From assembly GCA_003045865.1 (NCBI GenBank), contig PZPB01000005.1, forward strand, positions 1-45,484: a stretch of 45,484 bases of DNA. The letters run 5' to 3'. Shown in pieces: positions 16,802 through 24,835 of this stretch. Each line of letters starts with the position of its first letter. Position 1 is the stretch's first letter. This stretch comes from Bacteroidota bacterium (lineage in GTDB: Bacteria; Bacteroidota; Bacteroidia; Flavobacteriales; Schleiferiaceae). A model generated the notes under the pieces. That model was not told the origin of the DNA. It saw only the letters and a list, made by a program, of their open reading frames with translations, and made no database searches. Both the position numbers and the translations under genes were made by a program.

Positions 16802-19297
16802 CTAGTACCCTTTGCTGTTGAAGCCAATAGATTTACTTTCTACTTTCAATAACTTAGGATTTTTTACTAAATCTTCACTGAGAGCATATTTTATCACCTC
16901 CATCATTTTATCCACATATTGAAAATTTAAGCCTTCAAGATAATCGGGACGGATTTCTAAAACGTCTTTTTCATTTTTGCGACATAAGATGATATGCTTA
17001 ATATCGGCTCTTTTAGCGGCAAGTATTTTCTCTTTAATTCCACCAACAGGTAAAACCTGGCCTCTTAAGGTAATTTCACCCGTCATCGCTAACTCACTTT
17101 TCACTTTTCGCTGGGTAAACAAACTGGCCAAAGAAGTTAAGATGCTAATTCCTGCCGAAGGTCCATCTTTAGGAATGGCGCCTTCTGGAAAGTGAATATG
17201 AACATCGTATTGCTCGAAAAGGCGATAATCTACCGAAAAGTCTTCGGCATGCGCCTTTAAATAGGCCATTGCTATAGTGGCCGACTCACGCATTACGTCT
17301 CCCAAATTACCGGTAATAGAAAGTCTACCCCGGCCTCTACTTAAAGAAGATTCGATATACAGAATATCACCACCTACTGGTGTCCAAGCTAAGCCTGTTA
17401 CCAGACCAGCTACATCGTCGTCTTGATAGCGCTCTTTACTATAACGTTCGGCCCCTAAAATAAGAGGAATGTCTTTAATTTTCGGGACATGCGTATATTC
17501 TTGTTCCATGGCAATGCTCTTCGCGGCATAACGCACCGACTTAGCGATTACCTTATCTAGGCCACGAACGCCAGACTCACGCGTATAATGCTCGGCAATA
17601 AACTCTAAGGCCTTTTTCGAAAGCTTAAAGTCATCCTTTCCTAAACCGTGATCTTTTAACTGCTTAGGCAGAAGGTGTTTCGCGGCTATTTCCACTTTCT
17701 CCTCTACCGTATAACCATTAATTTCAATTACCTCCATACGGTCGCGTAAGGCAGGATGAATGGCACCAATATTATTAGCAGTAGCAATGAAAATTACTTT
17801 ACTAAGATCATAACCGACCTCTAAGAAATTATCGTAAAAACTAGAGTTTTGCTCGGGATCCAGCACTTCTAACATCGCGGAAGCAGGATCACCATGACCA
17901 CGTCCGGTTGCTAATTTATCAATCTCATCCAATACAAATACCGGGTTTGAAGCCTCTGCCTTTTTAATGCTTTGCAAAATTCTTCCGGGCATGGCTCCAA
18001 TGTATGTTTTGCGGTGACCGCGAATTTCCGCCTCATCGCCTAAACCACCTAAAGACATGCGTACATAGGGCCTTCCAAGCGCTTCTGCCACCGAGCGACC
18101 CAAGCTGGTTTTACCTACTCCGGGAGGTCCGTGTAAACATAATATGGGCGCTTTCATGTCGCCTTTCAACTTCAGCACCGCTAAATGTTCGATTAAGCGT
18201 TCTTTCACTTTATCGAGACCATAATGATCGCGGTTTAAAATTCGTTCCGCTCGTTTAAGGTTGAAGTTATCCTTAGTTTGGTGATCCCAAGGTAAATCCA
18301 ACATCAACTCCAAATAGTTGCGTTGAATACTAAATTCTGGCACTTGAGGATTGATGCGCTGCATCTTATTTAGCTCCTTTTCAAAAAGAGCCTTTACCTT
18401 TTCGGGCCATTTCTTCGACTTGCCCTTTTGACGCATTTCATCAATTTCGCCTTCAGTAGACGAGCCACCTAGTTCTTCTTGAATTTGACGTAACTGCTGT
18501 TGTAAAAAGTACTCGCGCTGTTGTTTATCAAAATCCAAGCGCACTTTATCTTGGATCTCGTTTTTCATTTCCAGCATCTGCGACTCCATATTAAGGAGTT
18601 TCAGCACTTCATTGGCACGATCTTGCAGTTTATCCTGCTCTAGCAGATGTTGTTTTTTATCAACATCGGCATTCATATTATTACTCACAAAATTGAGTAA
18701 GAAGGTATCGCTGTCTATGTTTTTGATGGTGAGGGAAGCCTCATTAGGGATTTCAGGAGATTTCTCAATAATCTCAAGGGCGATATCCTTAACCGAGTCC
18801 ATGAGGGCTTTAAACTGCTGATCGCGTTTGGCCGGTTTCTCCTCATCATATTTGGCCACCTTGGCTATAATGTGAGGCTCTTCCTTTACTATTTCGGTAA
18901 TTATAAATCGGCGTAGGCCTTGAATAATAACAGCGGTATGACCATTAGGTAATTTGAAAAGGCGTACAACGCGAGCAACGGTGCCTATGCGGTAAATGTC
19001 ATCTGCTCCTGGTTCTTCTTGTGCGCCGTCAAGCTGACTAACTACCCCTAAAAGGCCTTTGTTTTTGTTAACCTTATTGAGAAGGCTAATCGATTTATCC
19101 CTGCCCGCGGTAATTGGAATTACAACCCCAGGAAAAAGAACAGTATTGCGTAATGGCAAGATAGGCAGCTCTTCTGGGAGCTCCTCATTTTTAAGAGACT
19201 CTTCGTCTTCCTTGCTCATCAGAGGAATGTATTCACCCTCATCTCTCATTACGCCAAAATGTAAATTATCTATGTCGGTAAAGTCTCTAAAACTCAT
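16802..19297 (-). CDS. lon: ATP-dependent Lon protease
   Basis: An 831-residue cytoplasmic Lon protease that degrades abnormal and short-lived regulatory proteins. The N-terminal substrate-binding domain begins LPILPLRNTVLFPGVVIPI. A coiled-coil region follows, then the AAA domain with Walker A GPPGVGKT from residue 390, and the protease domain with catalytic Ser714 in PKDGPSAGIS. Lys757 in GGIKEK is the partner by alignment with the E. coli Ser679/Lys722 pair. Length is normal. It ends 70 bp before porQ begins on the same strand. Confidence 0.97.
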   Translation of the reverse strand: MSFRDFTDIDNLHFGVMRDEGEYIPLMSKEDEESLKNEELPEELPILPLRNTVLFPGVVIPITAGRDKSISLLNKVNKNKGLLGVVSQLDGAQEEPGADDIYRIGTVARVVRLFKLPNGHTAVIIQGLRRFIITEIVKEEPHIIAKVAKYDEEKPAKRDQQFKALMDSVKDIALEIIEKSPEIPNEASLTIKNIDSDTFLLNFVSNNMNADVDKKQHLLEQDKLQDRANEVLKLLNMESQMLEMKNEIQDKVRLDFDKQQREYFLQQQLRQIQEELGGSSTEGEIDEMRQKGKSKKWPEKVKALFEKELNKMQRINPQVPEFSIQRNYLELMLDLPWDHQTKDNFNLKRAERILNRDHYGLDKVKERLIEHLAVLKLKGDMKAPILCLHGPPGVGKTSLGRSVAEALGRPYVRMSLGGLGDEAEIRGHRKTYIGAMPGRILQSIKKAEASNPVFVLDEIDKLATGRGHGDPASAMLEVLDPEQNSSFYDNFLEVGYDLSKVIFIATANNIGAIHPALRDRMEVIEINGYTVEEKVEIAAKHLLPKQLKDHGLGKDDFKLSKKALEFIAEHYTRESGVRGLDKVIAKSVRYAAKSIAMEQEYTHVPKIKDIPLILGAERYSKERYQDDDVAGLVTGLAWTPVGGDILYIESSLSRGRGRLSITGNLGDVMRESATIAMAYLKAHAEDFSVDYRLFEQYDVHIHFPEGAIPKDGPSAGISILTSLASLFTQRKVKSELAMTGEITLRGQVLPVGGIKEKILAAKRADIKHIILCRKNEKDVLEIRPDYLEGLNFQYVDKMMEVIKYALSEDLVKNPKLLKVESKSIGFNSKGY

Positions 19298-19379
19298 ATC
19301 ATTACTTTGTTAAGCCATCAGAATTTTTGAAAGCTTGATAGGATGGCACAAAAGTCAATTGATATGCCAATTGCGAATA

Positions 19380-20549
19380 CTAGCGATACTGGGTCGTTTT
19401 GTCAAAAATAGCCTGCAAAATGTCACGCTCTACTATATCGAGAGTGACGTTGCGGCGCGACATAACTAATTCGGCCGTTTTCATCGCCTTATCAAATTTG
19501 TACTCGGTAAAACCACCCGAGCCTCCCCAAGAGTAAGAAGGAATAAAATTACGCGGAAATCCACCACCGTAAATATTGGCGCTTACTCCCACCACAGTAC
19601 CAGTATTAAACATGGTATTGATGCCACATTTAGAATGGTCACCCATAATTAGTCCGCAAAATTGCAAGCCCGTCTTGCGAAAGCCATTTTTTGGATAGCT
19701 CCACAATTTAACTTCCTCGTAATTATTTTTAAGATTAGAATTGTTGCTATCTGCACCAATATTACACCATTCGCCGAGCACAGAGTTTCCTAGAAAACCA
19801 TCGTGGCCTTTATTAGAATATCCAAAGATCACAGAGTTATTTACTTCCCCGCCTACCTTACAATGCGGTCCGATGCTAGTAGCCCCATAAATTTTGGTGG
19901 CTAATTTTAAAGTTGAATGCTCACCTAGGGCTAATCCGCCGCGTATAACACTACCTTCCATTACTTCAGAATCTACTCCTAAATAAATGGCTCCCGAAGT
20001 GGTATTAAATACCGCACATTCCGCTTTAGCACCTTCTTCGGCAAAAAAGCGATTGCCAATTATGGTATTGGTATCCGATATTTTAGCACTCTCTCTGCCA
20101 GCGGTAATTAGGTCAAAATCCAATTCTAATTCCGAGGCATTCAAACTAAATAAACTATGAGGCCCTTCTAAATAAGTTAGTTCATCTTCATAATCTAAGG
20201 CTTGGCTATCTTGTTCTAAATCTTCGGGAAATGAAGCCGCACGGCAAGCAACAATTAAGTCGTCCTTTAATATGGCTTCTCCCAGTTCTAAAGACTGTAC
20301 TTTTTCCACTAAGTCGAGACTGGGGCAAACACTACCGTTAATGTATAAATTATCGCCTTCCTCTTTCAAAGGGAATTTAGTACTTAAATAGTCGGCAGTT
20401 ATGTAGGATGCTTCTTTGGTTACACCAAGATGCTTTAACCATTTTTCTTCAATGGTCAAAATGCCCAATCGCAGCTTAGCACTAGGTCTAGTGTACGTTA
20501 AAGGAAGAAGATCGTCGCGATTAGCGTCGTCGAAAAATACAATATTCAT
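19380..20549 (-). CDS. GlmU-like putative sugar nucleotidyltransferase
   Basis: A 389-residue protein of the Bacteroidota GlmU-like family, starting MNIVFFDDANRDDLLPLTYTRP. The N-terminal half lacks the GxGTRM loop of true nucleotidyltransferases. The C-terminal half has left-handed beta-helix hexapeptides, for example GDHSKCGINTMFNTGTVVG. It may bind or acetylate a sugar nucleotide, but the activity is unproven, and it should not be taken as the bifunctional GlmU of peptidoglycan synthesis without a test. It lies between rpmE2 and lon on the same strand, separated from rpmE2 by a terminator. Confidence 0.85.
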   Translation of the reverse strand: MNIVFFDDANRDDLLPLTYTRPSAKLRLGILTIEEKWLKHLGVTKEASYITADYLSTKFPLKEEGDNLYINGSVCPSLDLVEKVQSLELGEAILKDDLIVACRAASFPEDLEQDSQALDYEDELTYLEGPHSLFSLNASELELDFDLITAGRESAKISDTNTIIGNRFFAEEGAKAECAVFNTTSGAIYLGVDSEVMEGSVIRGGLALGEHSTLKLATKIYGATSIGPHCKVGGEVNNSVIFGYSNKGHDGFLGNSVLGEWCNIGADSNNSNLKNNYEEVKLWSYPKNGFRKTGLQFCGLIMGDHSKCGINTMFNTGTVVGVSANIYGGGFPRNFIPSYSWGGSGGFTEYKFDKAMKTAELVMSRRNVTLDIVERDILQAIFDKTTQYR

Positions 20550-20594
20550 GAGCGAAATTTAGGAACGCAAGATAAATGAAGGAACATAAAAAAA

Positions 20595-20619
20595 CCCCTA
20601 CTCTTAGAAAGAATAGGGG
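20595..20619 (-). terminator. Intrinsic terminator after rpmE2
   Basis: An 11-bp stem with one mismatch (CCCCTACTCTT against AAGAATAGGGG on the plus strand) and a 3-nt loop. On the minus strand it is followed by seven U residues (plus-strand A run at 20588-20594). It ends rpmE2 transcription 46 bp before the GlmU-like gene starts. Confidence 0.85.
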
Positions 20620-20642
20620 CTAAATATTTTAAAGCTTTTCGC

Positions 20643-20897
20643 TTAAGCTTGGTTACGACCTTTGTAACGGTTGCGGAATTTATCAACACGACCAGCAGTA
20701 TCAACCAGTTTAACTTTACCAGTATAAAATGGGTGAGAGGCCGCAGAAATTTCCATTTTTATTAATGGGTATTCAACACCATCAATCTCAATATTGTCGC
20801 GTGTTTCAGCGCATGAGCGGGTGATGAAAAATTCTTCAGTACCCATGTCTTTAAAAACACAGGGACGGTAATTTGAAGGATGAATGTCTTTTTGCAT
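20643..20897 (-). CDS. rpmE2: 50S ribosomal protein L31, type B
   Basis: An 84-residue L31 of the zinc-independent type B: it starts MQKDIHPSNYRPCVFKDMGT and lacks the CxxC zinc knuckle of type A. SHPFYTGKVKLVDTAGRVDKF is conserved. In bacteria with both types, the B form replaces zinc-binding L31 under zinc limitation; no second copy is visible here. It has its own promoter candidate and terminator, so it is probably monocistronic. Confidence 0.96.
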   Translation of the reverse strand: MQKDIHPSNYRPCVFKDMGTEEFFITRSCAETRDNIEIDGVEYPLIKMEISAASHPFYTGKVKLVDTAGRVDKFRNRYKGRNQA

Positions 20898-20948
20898 ATC
20901 TTTTTAGGTTTCGTTGGCTGGGATTTTGCCCAGTCCAAAAATGGCTTG

Positions 20949-20956
20949 CAAAAATA
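20949..20956 (-). promoter_or_regulatory. Promoter for rpmE2
   Basis: On the minus strand TATTTTTG matches the -7 box, with TTG at 20979-20977 upstream at a 20-nt spacing, fitting the Bacteroidota consensus. It predicts a leader of about 45 nt before the ATG at 20897. I see no obvious Zur-like palindrome. Confidence 0.55.
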
Positions 20957-21037
20957 CTGCAAATATTAAGTTCACACAAGCCCTCTGATTAAATTCTATA
21001 AAAGGAATAAATGTGCTCATTTTTAGAGGGAAGGCTG

Positions 21038-21045
21038 TACTTTTG
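21038..21045 (+). promoter_or_regulatory. -7 promoter box for the beta-helix lipoprotein
   Basis: TACTTTTG matches TAnnTTTG, 24 nt before the ATG at 21070. No clear -33 TTG is present at normal spacing. Confidence 0.4.
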
Positions 21046-21069
21046 GACTTCAAAGATCGTTAAGGTTTT

Positions 21070-22560
21070 ATGCTTAAAAAACTATTCATCCTTCTTGTTT
21101 TGGCCCTAGTAGGTTTTAGTTCCTGCCGAAAAGAAGACAACATTATAAGTTCTAACTTTTTTTTACGCTACTCAAGCGACACTGTATTTTTGGATACAGT
21201 TTTCGCAGGTATTGGCTCCAGCACCTATGAACTTAAGGTTTATAACGATAGTAAAGAAAGTATTAGCATCCCTAATATTCGCTTGAAAAACCAGGCTTCG
21301 CCTTTTCGTTTAAATATTAATGGAACTGCCAGCACCAGTCTTAGTAATGTAGAAATTCTTCCAGAGGATAGTGTCTATATTTTCATAGAAGTTACGGCCG
21401 CCATAAATACGGTAAGCGAAATAGTGGTGAGCGATCAAATTGTTTTTGAACTAGCCGAGGGTAGCGATGAAGTGGAGCTTGTTAGCTTGGCCAAAGAAGC
21501 TGTTTTTCACTTTCCCACAAATTTTATTGTCATCGGGTCGGGTAATAACCGAAGCATTATCCCCTACTCTATTATTGATTGTAATACCATCTGGGACAAC
21601 ACCATTCCTCACGTTGTTTATGGTTATGCCGTGGTTGATAGCGGTTGCACTTTAGAAATCGCTCCGGGGGCAGATGTCCATTTCCATGAAAATAGCGGTC
21701 TTTGGGTTTTTGCTAGTGGTGAACTAAAAATTGCCCCCAACGCTCTACCCGGACAAGGCGACTCGGTAACATTTAGTGGCGACCGATTGGAACCTTTCTA
21801 TGAAGACGTTCCTGGGCAGTGGGGCGGATTACTGGGTGGTTTATACATTGGACAAGGCGCCAAAGCACAAATAAATAATTTGGTTTTAAAAAATGCGGTT
21901 AATGGCCTGCGTTGCGATAGCGCACTCTTTCCCGAGCAATTACTTATTACCAATTCCTACATTTTAAACTCATCGCGCACGGGTCTTTACGCTGGTTATT
22001 CTAACATAAAGGCCGAAAACCTTGTAATTGCTAATCAGGGACTTTACGGCTTTTATGCTTTTGGAGGGAATTACGATTTCAAGCATTGTAGTTTCATTAA
22101 TTACTGGAGTCTCTCCACTCGTCAAGAATCAACCGTGGTGCTTAGTAATTTCCTAGAATTTCAAGATGCCACGGGGCAGGTTCAACGCATTACGAGGAGT
22201 CTCGAAACTGCTTACTTCGGTAATTGCATTATCGATGGGGTAAATGAGCAAGAGCTGCAATTTGTTAAAGATGATAATGCCATCTTCAACTTTCAGTTTA
22301 GTCACGCCCAATTGAAGTTGAGTAACGATTTAGAAGATCGTGGCTTCTCAATTAGTGATCCTAACTTTATCAATGTTTTGGTAAACAACAATGCCGATTA
22401 TGTAAACCCGGCATTAAATAACTATCAGCTAGACAGTCTAAGTCAAATGGTGGATCAAGGTAATACCAACGACGGTTTTGTTGTGCCAACCGATATCCTC
22501 GGCTTAAGCAGAAACTTCAATGGATTGCCCGATTTAGGTGCTTATGAAAGACAGTATTAA
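21070..22560 (+). CDS. Right-handed beta-helix lipoprotein
   Basis: A 496-residue lipoprotein with signal peptide MLKKLFILLVLALVGFSSC and Cys19 followed by RKEDN, a Lys plus acidic pattern like known surface-export signals. After a 120-residue N-terminal beta domain, residues about 200-440 look like a parallel beta-helix, with repeats such as AKAQINNLVLKNAVNGLRC, ENLVIANQGLYGF and DFKHCSFINYW. The C-terminus ends LPDLGAYERQY, as in proteins with a choice-of-anchor Q style tail. It is probably surface-exposed and may bind or cleave a polysaccharide, but I see no catalytic residues. It stands alone. Confidence 0.8.
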   Translation: MLKKLFILLVLALVGFSSCRKEDNIISSNFFLRYSSDTVFLDTVFAGIGSSTYELKVYNDSKESISIPNIRLKNQASPFRLNINGTASTSLSNVEILPEDSVYIFIEVTAAINTVSEIVVSDQIVFELAEGSDEVELVSLAKEAVFHFPTNFIVIGSGNNRSIIPYSIIDCNTIWDNTIPHVVYGYAVVDSGCTLEIAPGADVHFHENSGLWVFASGELKIAPNALPGQGDSVTFSGDRLEPFYEDVPGQWGGLLGGLYIGQGAKAQINNLVLKNAVNGLRCDSALFPEQLLITNSYILNSSRTGLYAGYSNIKAENLVIANQGLYGFYAFGGNYDFKHCSFINYWSLSTRQESTVVLSNFLEFQDATGQVQRITRSLETAYFGNCIIDGVNEQELQFVKDDNAIFNFQFSHAQLKLSNDLEDRGFSISDPNFINVLVNNNADYVNPALNNYQLDSLSQMVDQGNTNDGFVVPTDILGLSRNFNGLPDLGAYERQY

Positions 22561-22778
22561 CCCAGTCATTAGCGGTTAATTTCTAGATTCGGTCCTTTCC
22601 TGCTCCTCAAAACAGTAAAGCCCTTCAAAATTATTTGTCCTTCGGAAAAAGGTTTAATAGTGCCGCCAATTTCAAATTAGTATATTTTGCCAAGTCCCAG
22701 GCTCCTTAAATTGCTAGAAGGAAACGAAATAGATAATTATTCGTTGAAAATAATTTTAAGAGGAGTACTTTCCGTTTA
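22561..22778. other. Intergenic gap between convergent genes, nothing recognised
   Basis: 218 bp between the beta-helix lipoprotein and the outer-membrane barrel. I found no ORF with coding character, no strong hairpin with a U-run and no tRNA-like fold. Confidence 0.5.
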
Positions 22779-23456
22779 TTATAGAATCGCGTAAGAATAG
22801 CTAAACATAACTCCCCAAAACTTATCGTTATCGCTAATAATATTAGGAGCTGTTTCTAAGATTCCGTCCATTGTATCACCTCCCACGGTGCTGTATCGTA
22901 ATTCTGCGGTGATAATACCATGATATGACACACGATATTTAACGCCTAAGCCTACAAAAGTATTCATACCAATATAGGCATCCGTCTCAATATCAATATT
23001 TTCAGGTACCAATCCCGCAATTTGCAATTCAGGATTCCAGCCTGCTACACCTATGCCGCCTTTTAAAAAGATAGTATGCTTTTGGTCGAGGTGATATTTA
23101 CCAAAGCGAATAAGATGAATCTCAGAAAAAAGATTTCCGGTAACCAAACTTGTATTTACGCTAAAGCCGCGGTTGAAATTATCGTGATTTGCATCAGATG
23201 CATTTAGATTTCCAAAAGAGATTTCACCACCGAAGCCAAACCAATCATTAACATGGTACTTCGCGAAAATTGAAATTTGCGCATCAATTTCAGCAAACAC
23301 AGCATTAACCCTACTAGAATTCGCAATTTCGTTACTCATGTTTAAGGTGCCTATGCCAGCGCCAAATTCGTAGTATTTAGTTCTTTTAGTTTGTGCATCT
23401 ACATTTAAAGCGAAAAGCAAGGCAACTAAAAGTAAGACAGAGCGGTAGTTTCTCAT
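22779..23456 (-). CDS. Outer-membrane beta-barrel protein
   Basis: A 225-residue protein with a signal peptide (ends LNVDAQ, residue 22) and alternating hydrophobic/polar strands ending in the aromatic-rich FWGVMFSYSYAIL, typical of an 8-stranded outer-membrane barrel. It resembles small Bacteroidota barrel families such as DUF6089 or OmpW/PF13568-like proteins, but I cannot assign one. It is coupled to yaaA by a TAATG overlap, so the two are co-expressed. Function unknown. Confidence 0.8.
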   Translation of the reverse strand: MRNYRSVLLLVALLFALNVDAQTKRTKYYEFGAGIGTLNMSNEIANSSRVNAVFAEIDAQISIFAKYHVNDWFGFGGEISFGNLNASDANHDNFNRGFSVNTSLVTGNLFSEIHLIRFGKYHLDQKHTIFLKGGIGVAGWNPELQIAGLVPENIDIETDAYIGMNTFVGLGVKYRVSYHGIITAELRYSTVGGDTMDGILETAPNIISDNDKFWGVMFSYSYAIL

Positions 23457-24220
23457 TATTGTTTATCTCTTAAAAAAACGAGGTTTGTGTCATCACTACC
23501 TGCTTCATCTAGGTAGTAACCTGCTAAGTTAAACTCTTTTAGAACATCTGTGCTATTAATTCTATTCTGGATGATAAAATTGGCCATGATTCCCCTTGCC
23601 TTCTTGGCGAAGAAAGAAACAATCTTATACTTTCCGTTTGAGTAATCTTTGAATTCTAGATTTAAAATTGGGTTAGGGATTTTAGCACTTTGTAAAGCCT
23701 TGAAGTATTCTTTGCTTGCCAAATTAACTATTGGCTCATCGCTAGGAATATGCTCTTTAAAATAATCAGCAATACTTTTTTGCCAAAACTCATAAAGATT
23801 CTTTTTTCGGCCTAGGGTAATAGCGGTACCCATTTCTAAACGATAAGGCAAAATAGATGTTTGGGGCTTTAGCAAACCATATAAACCAGAAAGAATATAG
23901 AGCTTTTCCTGCGCAAAAAACATATCCTCTTCTGACCAATTTTCTGCCTCTAAGCCTAGGTACACATCGCCTTTAAAAGCCAGTACAGCTTGGCGCCCTG
24001 TCATTATTTTTTCAGCGGACCACTCTTGGTTGCGCAGGTAGTTTTGCTCGGCAAGATTCTCACTAATGCTTTGAATACTCATCAGTTTTTCAGCACTGAG
24101 AGAACGAAGCTTATGATTCACCTTTTCTGCTTCCGCTAAAAAGATGGGCGGCTCAGAAGAACCTATTTGGAGATCGCTGGAGAAATCGAGCGTTTTTGCG
24201 GGACTAATTGCACTTATCAT
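23456..24220 (-). CDS. yaaA: Peroxide stress protein YaaA
   Basis: A 254-residue cytoplasmic protein of the YaaA/UPF0246 (DUF328) family. In E. coli it limits free iron and oxidative damage during peroxide stress and has a DNA-binding fold. Hallmarks seen: ISPAKTLDF at the start, YILSGLYGLLKPQTSILPYRLEMGT in the middle, VNLASKEYFKAL, and FFAKKARGIMANFIIQNRI. Its promoter box abuts the terminator of the upstream gene. The barrel gene follows in the same operon. Confidence 0.94.
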   Translation of the reverse strand: MISAISPAKTLDFSSDLQIGSSEPPIFLAEAEKVNHKLRSLSAEKLMSIQSISENLAEQNYLRNQEWSAEKIMTGRQAVLAFKGDVYLGLEAENWSEEDMFFAQEKLYILSGLYGLLKPQTSILPYRLEMGTAITLGRKKNLYEFWQKSIADYFKEHIPSDEPIVNLASKEYFKALQSAKIPNPILNLEFKDYSNGKYKIVSFFAKKARGIMANFIIQNRINSTDVLKEFNLAGYYLDEAGSDDTNLVFLRDKQ

Positions 24221-24226
24221 AGGTTA

Positions 24227-24234
24227 CAAATATA
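24227..24234 (-). promoter_or_regulatory. -7 promoter box for yaaA touching an upstream terminator
   Basis: On the minus strand TATATTTG matches TAnnTTTG and ends 6 nt before the yaaA ATG at 24220. It starts at the last base of the T-tract of the upstream gene's terminator, so termination and initiation signals are nested. Confidence 0.5.
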
Positions 24235-24238
24235 AAAA

Positions 24239-24262
24239 GGCGTGATGTATTAACATCACGCC
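24239..24262 (-). terminator. Intrinsic terminator of the YwqK-like gene
   Basis: A perfect 9-bp stem (GGCGTGATG against CATCACGCC) with a 6-nt loop. On the minus strand it is followed by TTTTTATA. It ends transcription of the gene at 24288-24653. Confidence 0.85.
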
Positions 24263-24287
24263 CTTTCTAATAAGATTGAAAGAAAGA

Positions 24288-24653
24288 CTATTTCTCTACG
24301 CGTAAATTTTCTTGAGCTAATGACCACTCTCTATGGTTTGCAATACTATTAGCTTGGTAATTCACCTCGTGTAAAGTTTTACGATCATCTGACCATACAA
24401 ACCATGCACCTTCTTTTTTTCCTTCTACATAAGTAGCTTCAACTCTAATTTCTCCACTTGCGCTGTACTCAGTCCACTGTCCGTGTGACTTACCGTCTTT
24501 GAAAAAACCTACTTCTTTTACTTGATCTGAATTCTCAAAGTATCGTGTTACTTTTATTTGATCTCCAACTTTCTCATAAACTGAAGTAGACTGTGCTTGA
24601 GCGCCAAAGGCCATTAAAAATCCTACTACCACTAAATTAATCATCGTTTTCAT
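24288..24653 (-). CDS. YwqK/MORN-repeat family exported protein
   Basis: A 121-residue exported protein with signal peptide MKTMINLVVVGFLMAFGAQAQ. The mature part has repeats of the MORN/YwqK type: VKEVGFFKDGKSHGQWTEYS and IRVEATYVEGKKEGAWFVWS. Databases often call this family YwqK antitoxin, but no toxin gene is next to it and the protein is secreted, so a toxin-antitoxin role is unlikely. It is a single-gene unit with its own promoter box, phased upstream repeats and terminator. Function unknown. Confidence 0.85.
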   Translation of the reverse strand: MKTMINLVVVGFLMAFGAQAQSTSVYEKVGDQIKVTRYFENSDQVKEVGFFKDGKSHGQWTEYSASGEIRVEATYVEGKKEGAWFVWSDDRKTLHEVNYQANSIANHREWSLAQENLRVEK

Positions 24654-24679
24654 GTCTTCAAGCTTTAAATTCTACTCGA

Positions 24680-24687
24680 CAAAGATA
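24680..24687 (-). promoter_or_regulatory. -7 promoter box for the YwqK-like gene
   Basis: On the minus strand TATCTTTG matches TAnnTTTG, 26 nt before the ATG at 24653. The region where a -33 element would lie is filled by 11-bp-phased repeats instead of TTTG, suggesting that an activator may be needed. Confidence 0.5.
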
Positions 24688-24696
24688 TGAAAATAT

Positions 24697-24728
24697 TTAC
24701 ATTATGTTAACATTGAGGTAACATTGAG
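24697..24728. repeat. Three 11-bp-phased direct repeats (possible operator)
   Basis: TAACATTGAG occurs at 24708-24717 and again at 24719-24728, exactly 11 bp apart. A weaker copy TTACATTATG (7 of 10 matches) lies at 24697-24706, again 11 bp away. The array covers the -33 region of the promoter at 24680-24687. Tandem 11-bp half-sites on one DNA face are typical of OmpR/PhoB-type regulator sites, but no regulator is identified. Confidence 0.5.
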
Positions 24729-24787
24729 AGTGTTAAATTATTTAAGCATCTGCAAATCAATATTATATATGTTAATTTAAAATTAAG

Positions 24788-24811
24788 AAAGGCCGCGAAA
24801 ATGCGGCCTTT
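24788..24811 (-). terminator. Intrinsic terminator after pruA
   Basis: A perfect 9-bp stem (AAAGGCCGC against GCGGCCTTT) with a 6-nt loop. It lies just past the pruA stop in the minus direction, and the hairpin's own T-run plus CTTAATTTT follow. It can also work on the plus strand, where TTTTT follows. Confidence 0.8.
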
Positions 24812-24835
24812 TTATAAAATCATATGTATTTAAAC

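Noticed and set aside
20762-20962. Minus-strand 66-codon frame overlapping rpmE2
   Set aside because: It is a shadow in another frame of the L31 gene, with no family features.
24288-24653. Toxin-antitoxin locus suggested by the YwqK name
   Set aside because: The protein has a signal peptide and no toxin-like partner gene lies beside it.
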